This document shows positions 8,270 through 16,735 of a stretch of 64,000 nucleotides of DNA, in pieces (position 1 is the first letter of the stretch; every line of letters starts with the position of its first letter). This stretch comes from Pseudoduganella ginsengisoli (GTDB taxonomy: Bacteria > Pseudomonadota > Gammaproteobacteria > Burkholderiales > Burkholderiaceae_D). The notes beneath the pieces were generated by a model, which saw only the letters and a list, made by a program, of their open reading frames with translations, had not been told where the DNA came from and did not search any database. The stretch lies in NCBI RefSeq assembly GCF_009720865.1, contig NZ_WNLA01000001.1:992001-1056000 (forward strand), given 5' to 3'. A program made the position numbers and the translations under genes.

Positions 8270-9013
8270 TTAGCGGCGCTTGACGGCCACGATGCCATAC
8301 GCCGGGTCTTCCGGATTCAGCGCCACTTCCCGCATCACACGGCTGCCGTCACGCCGCGCTTCGACGGCAGCCAGCACCGGCGCACCATCGCGCCGCACAA
8401 TGGCCATATCCGCACCGGGAAACCGCGCCGGCAGCGCGGCCAGCGCAGGACCATCGGTTTCGCCGCCCGCGTAAATGCGGTACGACGCGCCTTGACTGTC
8501 CGAGAAATCCATCATGACACCCGGAACGGCCGCCAGGTCCGGGGCGCCGGCCTCCGGCCCGTCCGCCATCATGGCCGGCATAACCGTCAAGCGCACGGCG
8601 CCAGCCCCCAGTTTCAGCGTATAAGCGCCCCACATGCCGAGCACCTGGATGCGGCGCACGCCTTGCCCCCGCACTTCCGTCGCGCACTGGCCGCCCGGCG
8701 TCGCCACCACGGCCACGGCGCGGTCCAGCCGCTGGCGCGCCAGCCATGCCAGTTGCACGGCGCCGCAGCCGCGCAGCAGCACCAGGTCAACCGGCGCAAG
8801 CTCCGCCGTTGCCGCATCGGGATCGACCAGCACCGTCATCCCCTTGAAACGCACCAGCGCCTGGCCGCCATCGAGGTGGACCGCATCGCGCCCATCCTGC
8901 GCCGTATGGATGGTGCTGCCCGCACCCTGCACTTTTGGCGTCACAGCCACCGTTGCCAGCGTTGACAGCAGCGCCGTGCATATGCCCACCTTTAAACCCA
9001 ACGTTAGTTTCAT
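8270..9013 (-). CDS. Exported MBL-fold (UlaG-like) protein lacking the zinc motif
   Basis: 247 residues with a signal peptide (residues 1-32) and a domain that follows the UlaG-like metallo-beta-lactamase layout: 'LVRFKGMTVLVDP' (residues 53-65), a DLVLL strand, then AVVATPGGQ, a LGMWGAYTL strand, and a late YIYAGG(E)TD-like segment. The HxHxDH zinc motif expected straight after DLVLL is replaced by RGCGAV (about residues 81-86), so catalysis by the usual mechanism is unlikely. The start at 9013 has GGAGG 7 bases upstream; a longer frame to 9079 does not. The fold call is by pattern, so it is moderately sure. It is convergent with the FMN reductase. Confidence 0.6.
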   Translation of the reverse strand: MKLTLGLKVGICTALLSTLATVAVTPKVQGAGSTIHTAQDGRDAVHLDGGQALVRFKGMTVLVDPDAATAELAPVDLVLLRGCGAVQLAWLARQRLDRAVAVVATPGGQCATEVRGQGVRRIQVLGMWGAYTLKLGAGAVRLTVMPAMMADGPEAGAPDLAAVPGVMMDFSDSQGASYRIYAGGETDGPALAALPARFPGADMAIVRRDGAPVLAAVEARRDGSRVMREVALNPEDPAYGIVAVKRR

Positions 9014-9135
9014 AGTCCACCTCCACAGGTAGGCTTCAGTGGAGCATGCCGCTCCGGCCTGCCATATGAAGGAGCGCAAGCCCCGTGGAAAAGGTCTGGC
9101 AAACGGGGCGGCGCGCGGCTTTCACGCCACACCGG

Positions 9136-9144
9136 TGATACAAT
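9136..9144 (+). promoter_or_regulatory. Extended -10 element ahead of the M14 gene
   Basis: TG-A-TACAAT at 9136-9144 fits an extended -10 box; no good -35 is seen. It would give a leader of about 55 bases before the ATG at 9204. Confidence 0.3.
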
Positions 9145-9203
9145 TCCTCCCCTGCGCCTACCCGGCCCATCCCCCAACGACATTCCTCTGAGATCCAGAC
9201 GCC

Positions 9204-10892
9204 ATGCACGCAGAAATGCTCACGCCTTATGAAAAGGGCAACCGTAACCAGACCACCCTGTGGACCGAATGCATCGCCTTTTATGAAGAATTGGCGCGCC
9301 GCTTCCCGCAAGTGCTGCGCTTTGAGCAAATTGGCGTGTCCGACGGCGGGATTGCTATCCACCAGGGCGTCGTCAGCGCGGACGGCGTCTTCGACCGCGA
9401 CGCCATCAAGCGCGCTGGCCGCACGGTGTTCTTCAACAATAACGGCATCCACCCGGGCGAACCGGAAGGCGTGGACGCCTGCATGGCCATGGTGCGCGAC
9501 CTGTGCTTCCAGCCAGAGCGCCTGGCCGCACTGGGCGATACGGTGCTGCTGTTCGTGCCAATTTATAACGTGGACGGTTGCCTGAACCGCAGCAATACGT
9601 CGCGCGTGAACCAGGATGGCCCGGAACAATTCGGCTTCCGCGGCAACAGCCGCCACCTGGACTTGAACCGCGACTTCATCAAGTGCGACAGCCTGAATGC
9701 GCAAGTGTTCAACAAGCTCATTACCACGTGGGATCCGGACGTCATGGTCGACACCCACACGTCGAACGGCGCCGATTACACGTACACGATGACGCTGATC
9801 CACACGCAGGCTGACAAGCTCGGAGGCGGCCTGGGTTCATTCCTGCGCAACACCATGCTGCCGGCCATCTATTCGGACATGGACAAGCGGGGCTGGCCAA
9901 CCTGCCCATACGTCAACCCGATGACGGACATCCCGGACGACGGCCTGGTGGAATTCCTCGAAGTGCCCCGCTTCTCGACGGGCTTCACGGCGCTGCACCA
10001 CATCATCGGCTTCATGCCGGAAACGCACATGCTCAAACCGTTCGCGGACCGCTACGATTCAATGCGCGCGCTGGTGGAATCCGTGATGGCGTTCACCGTC
10101 GCCAACGGCCCGGAAATCAAGCGCTTGCGCGCCGCCGCCAAAGCTGAAGGCCGCACCCGCGCCGAATGGCCCGTCATGTGGGAACTGGATGAAACCAATA
10201 CGTCGACGTTCCGCTTCAAGGGTTATGCTGCCAGGCGCCACGCCAGCGTGATCGGCAATTACACGCGCCTGTCGTATGACCGCTCGCAGCCGTGGGAACG
10301 CGACATCAAGTACTACAACAGCTTCCCTGCCAGCGTGGCCGTGCGCGCGCCGAAAATGTACGTGGTGCCGCAGCAGTGGCGCGAAGTCATCGAACGCCTG
10401 CAATGGAATGGCGTGCAGATGACGCGCGTGGAACAAGCCACCACGGTCAACGCGCAGTACTACCACATTGCCTCCGTCACGTCCCGTCCGACCGCGTATG
10501 AAGGCCACATGTTCCACGACGACGTGCAAGTGGAAGCGCGCACCGGCGCGTTCCAGCTGGCCGTGGGCGATTTCCTGGTGCCGCTGGACCAGGACAATGC
10601 CCGCTATGCGGTAGAGACGCTGGAGCCGCAAGGCCATGACAGCTTCTTCCGCTGGGGCTTCTTCAACAGCGTGCTGGAAAAGAAGGAAGCGTTTTCCGAT
10701 TACGTGTTTGAAGACCTGGCGCTGGAAATGCTGGAAACGGAACCGGAGCTGAAAGCCAAATTCACTGCATGGAAACAGGCCAATCCGGAACTGCTGGCCA
10801 ACCAGGATGCCGTGCTGACCTTCATCTTCCATAACGGCAAACGCCATGCGGAACCTGAATGGCGCCGCTATCCGGTGCTGTCGGTGTTCTAA
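9204..10892 (+). CDS. M14-family zinc carboxypeptidase
   Basis: 562 residues, no signal peptide. The M14 zinc ligands are visible: HPGEPEG (HxxE, near residue 92) and the later VDTHTSNG (His near 180), with the substrate-binding Asn/Arg in 'LDLNRDF' (near 155). The second half, residues 330-560, is a family-specific region without a named domain that I can recognise. It should cleave C-terminal residues from peptides or deamidate/hydrolyse related amide bonds in the cytoplasm. It is preceded by a 190-base gap with an extended -10 box and followed by a repeat element at 10921, then the YccS-like gene. Confidence 0.88.
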   Translation: MHAEMLTPYEKGNRNQTTLWTECIAFYEELARRFPQVLRFEQIGVSDGGIAIHQGVVSADGVFDRDAIKRAGRTVFFNNNGIHPGEPEGVDACMAMVRDLCFQPERLAALGDTVLLFVPIYNVDGCLNRSNTSRVNQDGPEQFGFRGNSRHLDLNRDFIKCDSLNAQVFNKLITTWDPDVMVDTHTSNGADYTYTMTLIHTQADKLGGGLGSFLRNTMLPAIYSDMDKRGWPTCPYVNPMTDIPDDGLVEFLEVPRFSTGFTALHHIIGFMPETHMLKPFADRYDSMRALVESVMAFTVANGPEIKRLRAAAKAEGRTRAEWPVMWELDETNTSTFRFKGYAARRHASVIGNYTRLSYDRSQPWERDIKYYNSFPASVAVRAPKMYVVPQQWREVIERLQWNGVQMTRVEQATTVNAQYYHIASVTSRPTAYEGHMFHDDVQVEARTGAFQLAVGDFLVPLDQDNARYAVETLEPQGHDSFFRWGFFNSVLEKKEAFSDYVFEDLALEMLETEPELKAKFTAWKQANPELLANQDAVLTFIFHNGKRHAEPEWRRYPVLSVF

Positions 10893-10920
10893 GTTTCGCA
10901 TTTATCCTGTAACGCTTTAC

Positions 10921-11012
10921 GTAGGGCGGATTAGCGCAGCGTAATCCGCCATGCTGGCGCCACCGCAACGCATGCAATGGCGGATTACGCCCGGCGGGCT
11001 AATCCGCCCTAC
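10921..11012. repeat. Nested REP-like inverted element, outward-facing doublet
   Basis: GTAGGGCGGATTAGC (10921-10935) is perfectly repeated inverted as GCTAATCCGCCCTAC (10998-11012). Inside it, GTAATCCGCCAT (10941-10952) is perfectly inverted as ATGGCGGATTAC (10977-10988). Each half is thus itself a small palindrome (GGCGGATTA...TAATCCGCC). The same unit recurs at 30.4 kb with opposite relative orientation, and a partial copy lies near 38626. It ends 14 bases before the next start codon. Confidence 0.85.
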
Positions 11013-11026
11013 AGCTATGGCCTCCT

Positions 11027-13183
11027 ATGCATTACGCACTTAGCCTGCGCACGTTTTTCTATAGCCATTACTTCCACCTGGGCCTGCGCTTTGCCGCGGG
11101 CCTGATCGGCGTCACGCTGATCGCATTGCCGCTGTCCGACATGAACACGGCAATGACGGTCTGCATCGGCGCGCTGTGCACGGCGCTGATGGACATGCCC
11201 AGCCCGTTGCGGCACAAGTTCAATGAAATGCTGGCGTCGGTGCTGCTGTGTACGGGCGTGACCTTGATCATCAGCCTGTGCGGGCCGTATCCCTGGCTGC
11301 TGATGCCGATGATGGTGGCTGTCAGCTTCTTTGCCTGCATGATGGTGGTGTATGGCAAGAAGTCGATGCCGCTGCAGCTGGCGGCGCTGTTCATCATGAC
11401 GATGTCGATGGAGCACACGATGACGGTGCGCCAGGCGTTGTCGCATACGGCCCTGTTCTTGCTGGGCAGCGTCGCTTATCTGGGATATGCGATGGCGCTG
11501 GCATGGCTGCTGCGCCACCGCATCAAGCAGCAGGTGCTGGCCGAAGCGCTGTTTGAACTGGCCGCGTACATCGATATCAAGGCGGACTTTTACGACACGC
11601 GCTTCAATCTTACGGAACAGTTCAACCGCCTGGTGCGCCACCAGAGTTTATTGGCTGACCGCCAGCAGGCGTCGCGTGATTTGATCTTGCGTTCGCACCA
11701 GAACCGCAAGGATGCCATCGTCGTGCAAATCCACGTGTGCATGCTGGATTTGTATGAACTGGTGCTGTCCACGCACACGGACTACGCGCAGCTGCGCACG
11801 CACCTGGCGGATTCGCCCGTGCTGAAGGCGCTGCATGACCTGGCGTACAAGGCTGCGCGCGATATCGAATCCGTCGGCTATGCCGTCGCGCGCAAGCAGG
11901 CGTCCACGCAAGCGATCGACTACAGCGCGGAACTGGCTGCCGTGGAAAGCCATATCGAACAATTGCAGCAGCAGGTAGCGGCAGGGGCGCCGGTGCACGA
12001 AGCGCTGGCCGTGCTGCGCGCGCAGCACAATAAGCTCCGCGCCATCATACGCGCCATCGGCGATTTGCATGTGGCCAGCCAAAAGGAATATGAAGGCACG
12101 CCCTTCTGGGTCGATGCGGACATGCAGCCTTTCCTGTCGCAGCAACAGTATGAATTGCAGCTGATGCTGTCGCACTTGCGGCGCGACTCGCCCGTGTTCC
12201 GCTTTGCGCTGCGCGTGGCGCTGGCGATTTCTTCCGGCCTGGCCGTCGCTGAGTGGCTGCCCTATGCGGCCCACAGCTACTGGATCGTGCTGACCATCGT
12301 CATCATCTTGAAGCCGTCATTTGCGATGACGAAGCAGCGCCGTTCCGACCGCATTATTGGCACGATCATCGGCTGCGTGATCACGGCGCTGGTGCTGAAG
12401 TTTGCCCACTACACGCCTGTCATTGTCGGTGTGCTGATCCTCGCGACAGTGGCCACGCCCACGTTCCTGTATGTGCGCTACCGCTATGCGGCGATTGCCG
12501 TATCCGTGATGATCTTGCTGCAAATGCATTTGATCGCGCCCGGCAATACGGACCTCGTGATGGAGCGCCTGGTCGATACGTTCATCGGCGCAGCCGTGGC
12601 AACCCTGTTCAGCTTTGTGCTGCCGAACTGGGAATTCCAGTCGCTGCCCCGCCTCGTGCGGCAAGTACTGGAAGCGAATTTGCGCTACATGGAATCGAGC
12701 TTTGAACTGTTGCAGGGCAAGTGCCGCAATGATTTCCGCTACCGCATCGACCGCAAACGCTTGATGGACAGCCTGGCGGCTTTATCGGCGGCGATGGTGC
12801 GCATGCTCGATGAACCGGCCAGCAAGCAGCGCGCGGCGGAAGATATCAATTTATTCGTCGTGCAGAATTATTTGCTGGTGGCGCACGTGGCAGCGCTGCG
12901 GGCGATTTTACGCCGCCATGTGAAAGACATCCCGGCCGGCCCTGTCAACGCGCTGCTGGAGCACAGCCATGTGCAAGTGTGCAAGCCGCTGGCGCGCGCC
13001 CTGGCTCCGCATGGCGGCGGCGCACCTGCCGCACCGGACGCGCCGGCGCCTGAGCAGCAAGGCGAAGCCGTGGCCTGGCCAGGCTGGCCGCTGGTGCAGC
13101 GCCGTATCCGCCTGCTGCAAGCGGATGCGGAAAAAATCATCGTGCACAGCGAAGCGATCGGGCGCAACGTCAGCGCGGTTTAG
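11027..13183 (+). CDS. YccS/YhfK-type FUSC-family inner-membrane protein
   Basis: 718 residues with two blocks of about six membrane helices (residues 15-165 and 395-510), separated by a cytoplasmic region of about 220 residues, and a C-terminal cytoplasmic tail ending in an Ala/Pro-rich linker. This two-block layout with 'MTVCIGALCTALMDMPSPLRHK' type sequence is the YccS N-terminal plus FUSC arrangement, related to aromatic-acid efflux proteins (AaeB). Function in this family is mostly unproven; export of organic acids is a guess. The repeat element abuts its start. It converges on the solute-binding gene with 6 bases between stops. Confidence 0.88.
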   Translation: MHYALSLRTFFYSHYFHLGLRFAAGLIGVTLIALPLSDMNTAMTVCIGALCTALMDMPSPLRHKFNEMLASVLLCTGVTLIISLCGPYPWLLMPMMVAVSFFACMMVVYGKKSMPLQLAALFIMTMSMEHTMTVRQALSHTALFLLGSVAYLGYAMALAWLLRHRIKQQVLAEALFELAAYIDIKADFYDTRFNLTEQFNRLVRHQSLLADRQQASRDLILRSHQNRKDAIVVQIHVCMLDLYELVLSTHTDYAQLRTHLADSPVLKALHDLAYKAARDIESVGYAVARKQASTQAIDYSAELAAVESHIEQLQQQVAAGAPVHEALAVLRAQHNKLRAIIRAIGDLHVASQKEYEGTPFWVDADMQPFLSQQQYELQLMLSHLRRDSPVFRFALRVALAISSGLAVAEWLPYAAHSYWIVLTIVIILKPSFAMTKQRRSDRIIGTIIGCVITALVLKFAHYTPVIVGVLILATVATPTFLYVRYRYAAIAVSVMILLQMHLIAPGNTDLVMERLVDTFIGAAVATLFSFVLPNWEFQSLPRLVRQVLEANLRYMESSFELLQGKCRNDFRYRIDRKRLMDSLAALSAAMVRMLDEPASKQRAAEDINLFVVQNYLLVAHVAALRAILRRHVKDIPAGPVNALLEHSHVQVCKPLARALAPHGGGAPAAPDAPAPEQQGEAVAWPGWPLVQRRIRLLQADAEKIIVHSEAIGRNVSAV

Positions 13184-13189
13184 TGCGCG

Positions 13190-13918
13190 CTATTTGGCGT
13201 ATTGATTGAGGACGGCCGCCACGCTGCCGTCCTGCACCAGCGCATCGATGGCGTGTTCGGCCTGCGCAAACGGGATTTTCGATTGCAGTGAAAATGCGCA
13301 CTGCGTCGCCACCGACGCATACACGACATCCTTGCGCAGCGCCAGCGACGGGTCCTGGCGCACGCGGTATTCAAAGGCGATCTGGTCGATCGTCGCATAT
13401 TGCATGCGTCCCACCACCAGCTTGCGGAAATTCAGTTCCGTGTTCGGCGCATCTTCGCGCACGAAGCGCTTGCCCAGCATGCGCTCGATTTCCGGATAGC
13501 GGTAGCCCATCACTGTGCCGAGCGGTTTATTGGCCAGGTCGGCCAGCGATTTCACCACGGGCGCATCCTTGCGCGCCACCACCACGGCATTGGACGTGAT
13601 GAACGGCTTGGTCCAGTTAAAGTGCCCGTCTATCCACACGGGCACCACATAGCACAGCGCATCGGCGCCGCCTGCAGCCAGCACGTCGCCGACCCGCTTG
13701 CTGGGCACGCTGACATACACGGCGCGCCTGCCCATCCGCAGCGCAATCAAATCGCCCAGGTCTTTCAGCACGCCTTCGACCAGCACGCCGTTTTCAAACC
13801 GCGCCATCGGCATCGTGTGGTTGGTCGGCGCGATGAAAACCATGTCTTGCTGGCCGGCGATAGCAGCGCCGTGCGCAACAGCACAGAGTATCAGCAAGCT
13901 GGTCGGAAAGCGTTTCAT
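13190..13918 (-). CDS. Periplasmic solute-binding-like protein (SBP family 3)
   Basis: 242 residues with a signal peptide (residues 1-22, ending AAIAG). The rest resembles bacterial extracellular solute-binding family 3: 'GVLKDLGDLIALRMGR', a 'RVGDVLAAGGADAL' loop, 'FNWTKPFITSN' and 'SLADLANKPLGTVMGYRYPEIE'. There is no ABC permease nearby, so it may be a stand-alone sensor or orphan binding protein, as is common in this bacterial group. A TATACT -10-like box lies at 13940-13945 on the same strand. Ligand unknown. Confidence 0.8.
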   Translation of the reverse strand: MKRFPTSLLILCAVAHGAAIAGQQDMVFIAPTNHTMPMARFENGVLVEGVLKDLGDLIALRMGRRAVYVSVPSKRVGDVLAAGGADALCYVVPVWIDGHFNWTKPFITSNAVVVARKDAPVVKSLADLANKPLGTVMGYRYPEIERMLGKRFVREDAPNTELNFRKLVVGRMQYATIDQIAFEYRVRQDPSLALRKDVVYASVATQCAFSLQSKIPFAQAEHAIDALVQDGSVAAVLNQYAK

Positions 13919-13978
13919 GGGCGGCGCGTGTGTTTACCCAGTATAGCTGAGCAATCCATCCACAGCACCGGATAGCGG

Positions 13979-14003
13979 CTGTGGCGCGACAACCGCGCCA
14001 CAG
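13979..14003. other. Perfect 10-bp hairpin between divergent genes
   Basis: CTGTGGCGCG (13979-13988), loop ACAAC, CGCGCCACAG (13994-14003). No T-run follows on either strand, so it is not an intrinsic terminator. It may be a leader structure or binding site. Confidence 0.4.
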
Positions 14004-14054
14004 CATGGCAACAGCAGGTATCATGGCGGCCAGTACTTGTTTCATTGCTACCAG

Positions 14055-14381
14055 ATGTCATCTTGTCAAAGCTGCGGCGCGTGCTGCGCCAATTTCCGCG
14101 TTTCGTTTTACTGGGCCGAGTCCGACGACCATCCGGGCGGCAGCGTGCCTGCACAGCTGGTAATCCCTGTAACGCCGCACCACGTGGCCATGCGCGGCAC
14201 GGAGCGCAAGCCGGTGCGCTGCATCGCGCTGCAGGGAGAAGTGGGACAGTCGGTAGGCTGTTCGATTTACCTGCAGCGTTCGTCGACGTGCCGCGAATTC
14301 ACGGAAGGCACGCCGGAATGCAACAGCGCGCGGGCGGCGCATGGCTTGCCCGCGCTGGCCGCGCTGGCTGACGTGCCATAA
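14055..14381 (+). CDS. YkgJ-family cysteine-cluster protein
   Basis: 108 residues. An N-terminal CQSCGACC motif plus later single cysteines (VRCIAL, GCSIY, STCREF, PECN) match the zinc/iron-cluster YkgJ family of unknown function. The ATG at 14055 starts right before the motif; a TTG at 14037 would add six residues and has no better ribosome site. It is divergent from the solute-binding gene, with a 10-bp hairpin in between. Confidence 0.85.
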   Translation: MSSCQSCGACCANFRVSFYWAESDDHPGGSVPAQLVIPVTPHHVAMRGTERKPVRCIALQGEVGQSVGCSIYLQRSSTCREFTEGTPECNSARAAHGLPALAALADVP

Positions 14382-14411
14382 CGGCCTGCTGCACATCGAC
14401 CGCCTGTCACA

Positions 14412-16382
14412 TCACGCGTGGCACACGCGGTTGCGGCCGGTTTCTTTTGCCTTGTACAGCAACTCGTCAGCCTTTTGCAGCATGGCTTCCGCCGTGCCCA
14501 CCGCATAGTCGGCAAACACGCCCATGCTCATCGTGACCTTCAAGTTAGGGTGTACTTCATGCCATGGGTGCGCTTCGATCAGCGAGCGCAGCTTGTCGCA
14601 CAGCGCGGCGGCTTGCTTGCCATCCGTGTCCGGCAGCGCCAGCACGAATTCTTCGCCGCCATAACGGGCCACCAGATCGGACAGGCGCACGTGCTGGCGC
14701 AAGATCGCCCCCACGTGGCGCAGCACGACGTCCCCCGTCGCGTGCGAGAAGTTATCGTTGATCTTCTTGAAGAAGTCGATGTCGCCAATCACGAGGCTGA
14801 TCGGGCGCTTGTGGCGCACCGCCTGGTGGTACAGCGTGTTGGCCTGCTCATCGAAGTGGCGGCGGTTGTACAGGCTGGTCAGCGCGTCGCGGATACTCAA
14901 CTCTTTCAGTTGTTCCGCCTGTTCCAAAATGGTCTGGTGCGACGCCTTCAATTCTTCATGGCTGCGCGCCAGCTGCTCGCTCATTTCATTGAACGCGCCC
15001 GCCAATGCCGCCACTTCATCCTTGCCCTCGGCCGGCACTTGCTGGCGCAACGCTCCGCCCTGCATGGCGCGCACAGCGCCCATGAGTTTGCTTAGGCGGC
15101 GGCTGAGGCCGCCTGCCAGCAGCATGCCCAGGCCCAGCGCCAGGGCCGCGGCGGCGCCTGCCCCGGCCAGCAGCGATGACCGCATCGCATCGAGGAATTC
15201 CTGTTCTTTCTTGCTGGGGGTGACCACGCCTTCCATCGACATGTAGGCAACGGTATTGCCGTTGACGACGATAGGCCGCGCCTTGGCGCGGGCGGCACTG
15301 TCCAGCACTGCGCCGGGACCGTATTGGCCGGCGCCCAGCAGCACGGTGTAGTGTTTGTCTGCCAGGACGAAACGGAATGGCGGCGGACCGCCTGCACGGT
15401 CTTCACGTTCGCGGCGGCGGTGGTCGCGCTCTTCCGCCGGTGGCGGCGGGAATGGCGTGCCGTCCAGCGCGCGGCGTCCGGCCTCGCGCGGCTCGCCGGG
15501 GCGGTCATCGCGCGGACGTGGGGCGTTTGATTGCCCGCCGGCGGAAGCTGCGGCCGGGTCCTGTGCGGCGGCATAAGCTGCGCGGTGCACGTGCGCCTGC
15601 GGCAGCGCCCCCTGGATCTGTGGCGGACGTTCGCCGTCGCCGGGACGCGGACGCATACCGTCGCGTGGCGGCGGGCGCGAACCATCAGCGGGAGGACGCA
15701 TGCCGTCCCTTGGCGGCGGGCGCATGCCATCTTGCGGCGGCCAGGGCTGGCCATCCGGCGGCGGCGGGCGCATACCGTCTTGTGGCGGCGGACGGACGCC
15801 GTCACGTGGCGGACGGCCGTCGTCCGCACCGCCGGAACGGAATTGCCCTGGGCCTTCCGGCGGCTGGCTGCCTGCGCGAGGCACACCATAGGCGGGAGGA
15901 CGTTGATCCGGCTGGCCGTCCTGCTGGCGCGGAACACCATAAGCAGGAGCACGTGGCCCATCCTGCAGTGGTTTATCGGCTGACGGACGGGGATCGCCAG
16001 GCTGGCCGGAGCGGGACGGGCCGGCATCGCCACGACGAGACTCAGGCCCGCCTTCTTCCCCGGCAGCGCGGTGCGACTTCTGGTCAATACCCGGCGGCAT
16101 ACGTTCCAGCATGTCGCTGGCGCGCTCCCCCTGAGGCGGCCCTTCCTGCGATTCCTTGCGCTGCACAAACCGGTCAAACGATTCAGTGGAAATCGCCGTT
16201 TCCCAGTCACCATATTCGGTGAAGTACGCGGTCATATAGTGGTGGAAATGGTCAGCCGCCTGCCGGCTGCGGATGGTGTCGAATTTGGAATTGACACTGT
16301 AATACGTTAAACCGCCCACCATGGCGACTGCCGCCAGCCCGGTGACAAACAGCGCCAGCATCAGCTTGATGCGCAATGACAT
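14412..16382 (-). CDS. Membrane diguanylate cyclase with Pro/Arg-rich periplasmic insertion
   Basis: 656 residues. Membrane helix 1 (about 8-28), periplasmic region (29-400), helix 2 (401-425), HAMP-like segment (426-480), short coiled coil, GGDEF domain (about 495-656) with the active-site motif GGEEF (575-579) and an intact inhibitory RxxD site (RLSD, 566-569) five residues before it. It should make cyclic-di-GMP and be product-inhibited. The periplasmic ends resemble the short sensor of BaeS-type kinases (HYMTAYFTEYGDW at the front, a 'VVNGNTVAYMSM' strand at the back), but about 255 Pro/Gly/Arg/Asp-rich residues (80-335) lie between. These include roughly eight copies of an RPPPxDGM-like unit at 189-252. 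Disorder is likely. The gene stands alone, so its input signal is unknown. Confidence 0.88.
   Translation of the reverse strand: MSLRIKLMLALFVTGLAAVAMVGGLTYYSVNSKFDTIRSRQAADHFHHYMTAYFTEYGDWETAISTESFDRFVQRKESQEGPPQGERASDMLERMPPGIDQKSHRAAGEEGGPESRRGDAGPSRSGQPGDPRPSADKPLQDGPRAPAYGVPRQQDGQPDQRPPAYGVPRAGSQPPEGPGQFRSGGADDGRPPRDGVRPPPQDGMRPPPPDGQPWPPQDGMRPPPRDGMRPPADGSRPPPRDGMRPRPGDGERPPQIQGALPQAHVHRAAYAAAQDPAAASAGGQSNAPRPRDDRPGEPREAGRRALDGTPFPPPPAEERDHRRREREDRAGGPPPFRFVLADKHYTVLLGAGQYGPGAVLDSAARAKARPIVVNGNTVAYMSMEGVVTPSKKEQEFLDAMRSSLLAGAGAAAALALGLGMLLAGGLSRRLSKLMGAVRAMQGGALRQQVPAEGKDEVAALAGAFNEMSEQLARSHEELKASHQTILEQAEQLKELSIRDALTSLYNRRHFDEQANTLYHQAVRHKRPISLVIGDIDFFKKINDNFSHATGDVVLRHVGAILRQHVRLSDLVARYGGEEFVLALPDTDGKQAAALCDKLRSLIEAHPWHEVHPNLKVTMSMGVFADYAVGTAEAMLQKADELLYKAKETGRNRVCHA
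15626..15818 (-). repeat. In-frame tandem repeats coding RPPPxDGM units
   Basis: Imperfect tandem repeats of about 24 bases, each coding an Arg-Pro-Pro-Pro-x-Asp-Gly-Met-like octapeptide, run through the periplasmic part of the diguanylate cyclase (residues about 189-252). Plus-strand text shows recurring blocks such as GGCGGCGGGCGCATACCGTC. Copy number may vary between strains by slippage. Confidence 0.75.
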
Positions 16383-16510
16383 TTCCCGCTCCCGTGAATT
16401 ACTTGCTTATAAGTATTAATGATACCCGAGTGCGAGTTTGTAAATCATCAGGGTGCCAATCTCACAACAAGATATTCCCATTGTGAATCGCATGCATCAC
16501 AAATGAAAAG

Positions 16511-16539
16511 TTCAATTATTTCTCAGGCATCCCTATACT
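16511..16539 (+). promoter_or_regulatory. Putative sigma-70 promoter of the 39-residue ORF
   Basis: TTCAAT (16511-16516), 17-base spacer, TATACT (16534-16539). The -10 box is strong and the -35 weak. Start would be near 16546, giving a leader of about 25 bases before the ATG at 16571. Confidence 0.45.
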
Positions 16540-16570
16540 GCACTGCAACAACCAAATGAAAGGACACATC

Positions 16571-16690
16571 ATGGAATTCATCGCAATCATTACTTCCGTT
16601 GTCGGCGCCGCTGCCGTTGCTGCCCGCCTGTGCCTGGTGCCTGTGCTGGACAGCACGCTGGAAGAATTCGAAGCGCTGTCGCGCAAATAA
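16571..16690 (+). CDS. Small 39-residue hydrophobic protein
   Basis: ATG at 16571 with AAAGGA 7 bases upstream, stop TAA at 16688-16690. The protein has one hydrophobic stretch (residues 3-25, FIAIITSVVGAAAVAARLCL) and an acidic C-terminal tail (LEEFEALSRK). A promoter-like pair precedes it and a strong hairpin terminator follows immediately, so it appears to be an independent monocistronic unit. No family is recognised. It could be a small membrane protein or toxin-like peptide, but nothing proves either. Confidence 0.6.
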   Translation: MEFIAIITSVVGAAAVAARLCLVPVLDSTLEEFEALSRK

Positions 16691-16692
16691 AA

Positions 16693-16717
16693 AAACCCGG
16701 CTGCACGAGCCGGGTTT
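16693..16717. terminator. Bidirectional intrinsic terminator
   Basis: AAACCCGGCT (16693-16702), loop GCACG, AGCCGGGTTT (16708-16717), a perfect 10-bp stem with A-run before and T-run after. It lies directly after the 39-residue ORF and 18 bases before the end of the convergent permease gene, so it can serve both. Confidence 0.85.
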
Positions 16718-16735
16718 CACTGGGGAGCGGAACGC

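Noticed and set aside
14037..14054. TTG start of the YkgJ protein
   Set aside because: ATG at 14055 is closer to the conserved motif and TTG has no better ribosome site.
15626..15818. CRISPR-like regular repeats
   Set aside because: The repeats are in-frame, of about 24 bases without spacers, and code Pro-rich octapeptides.
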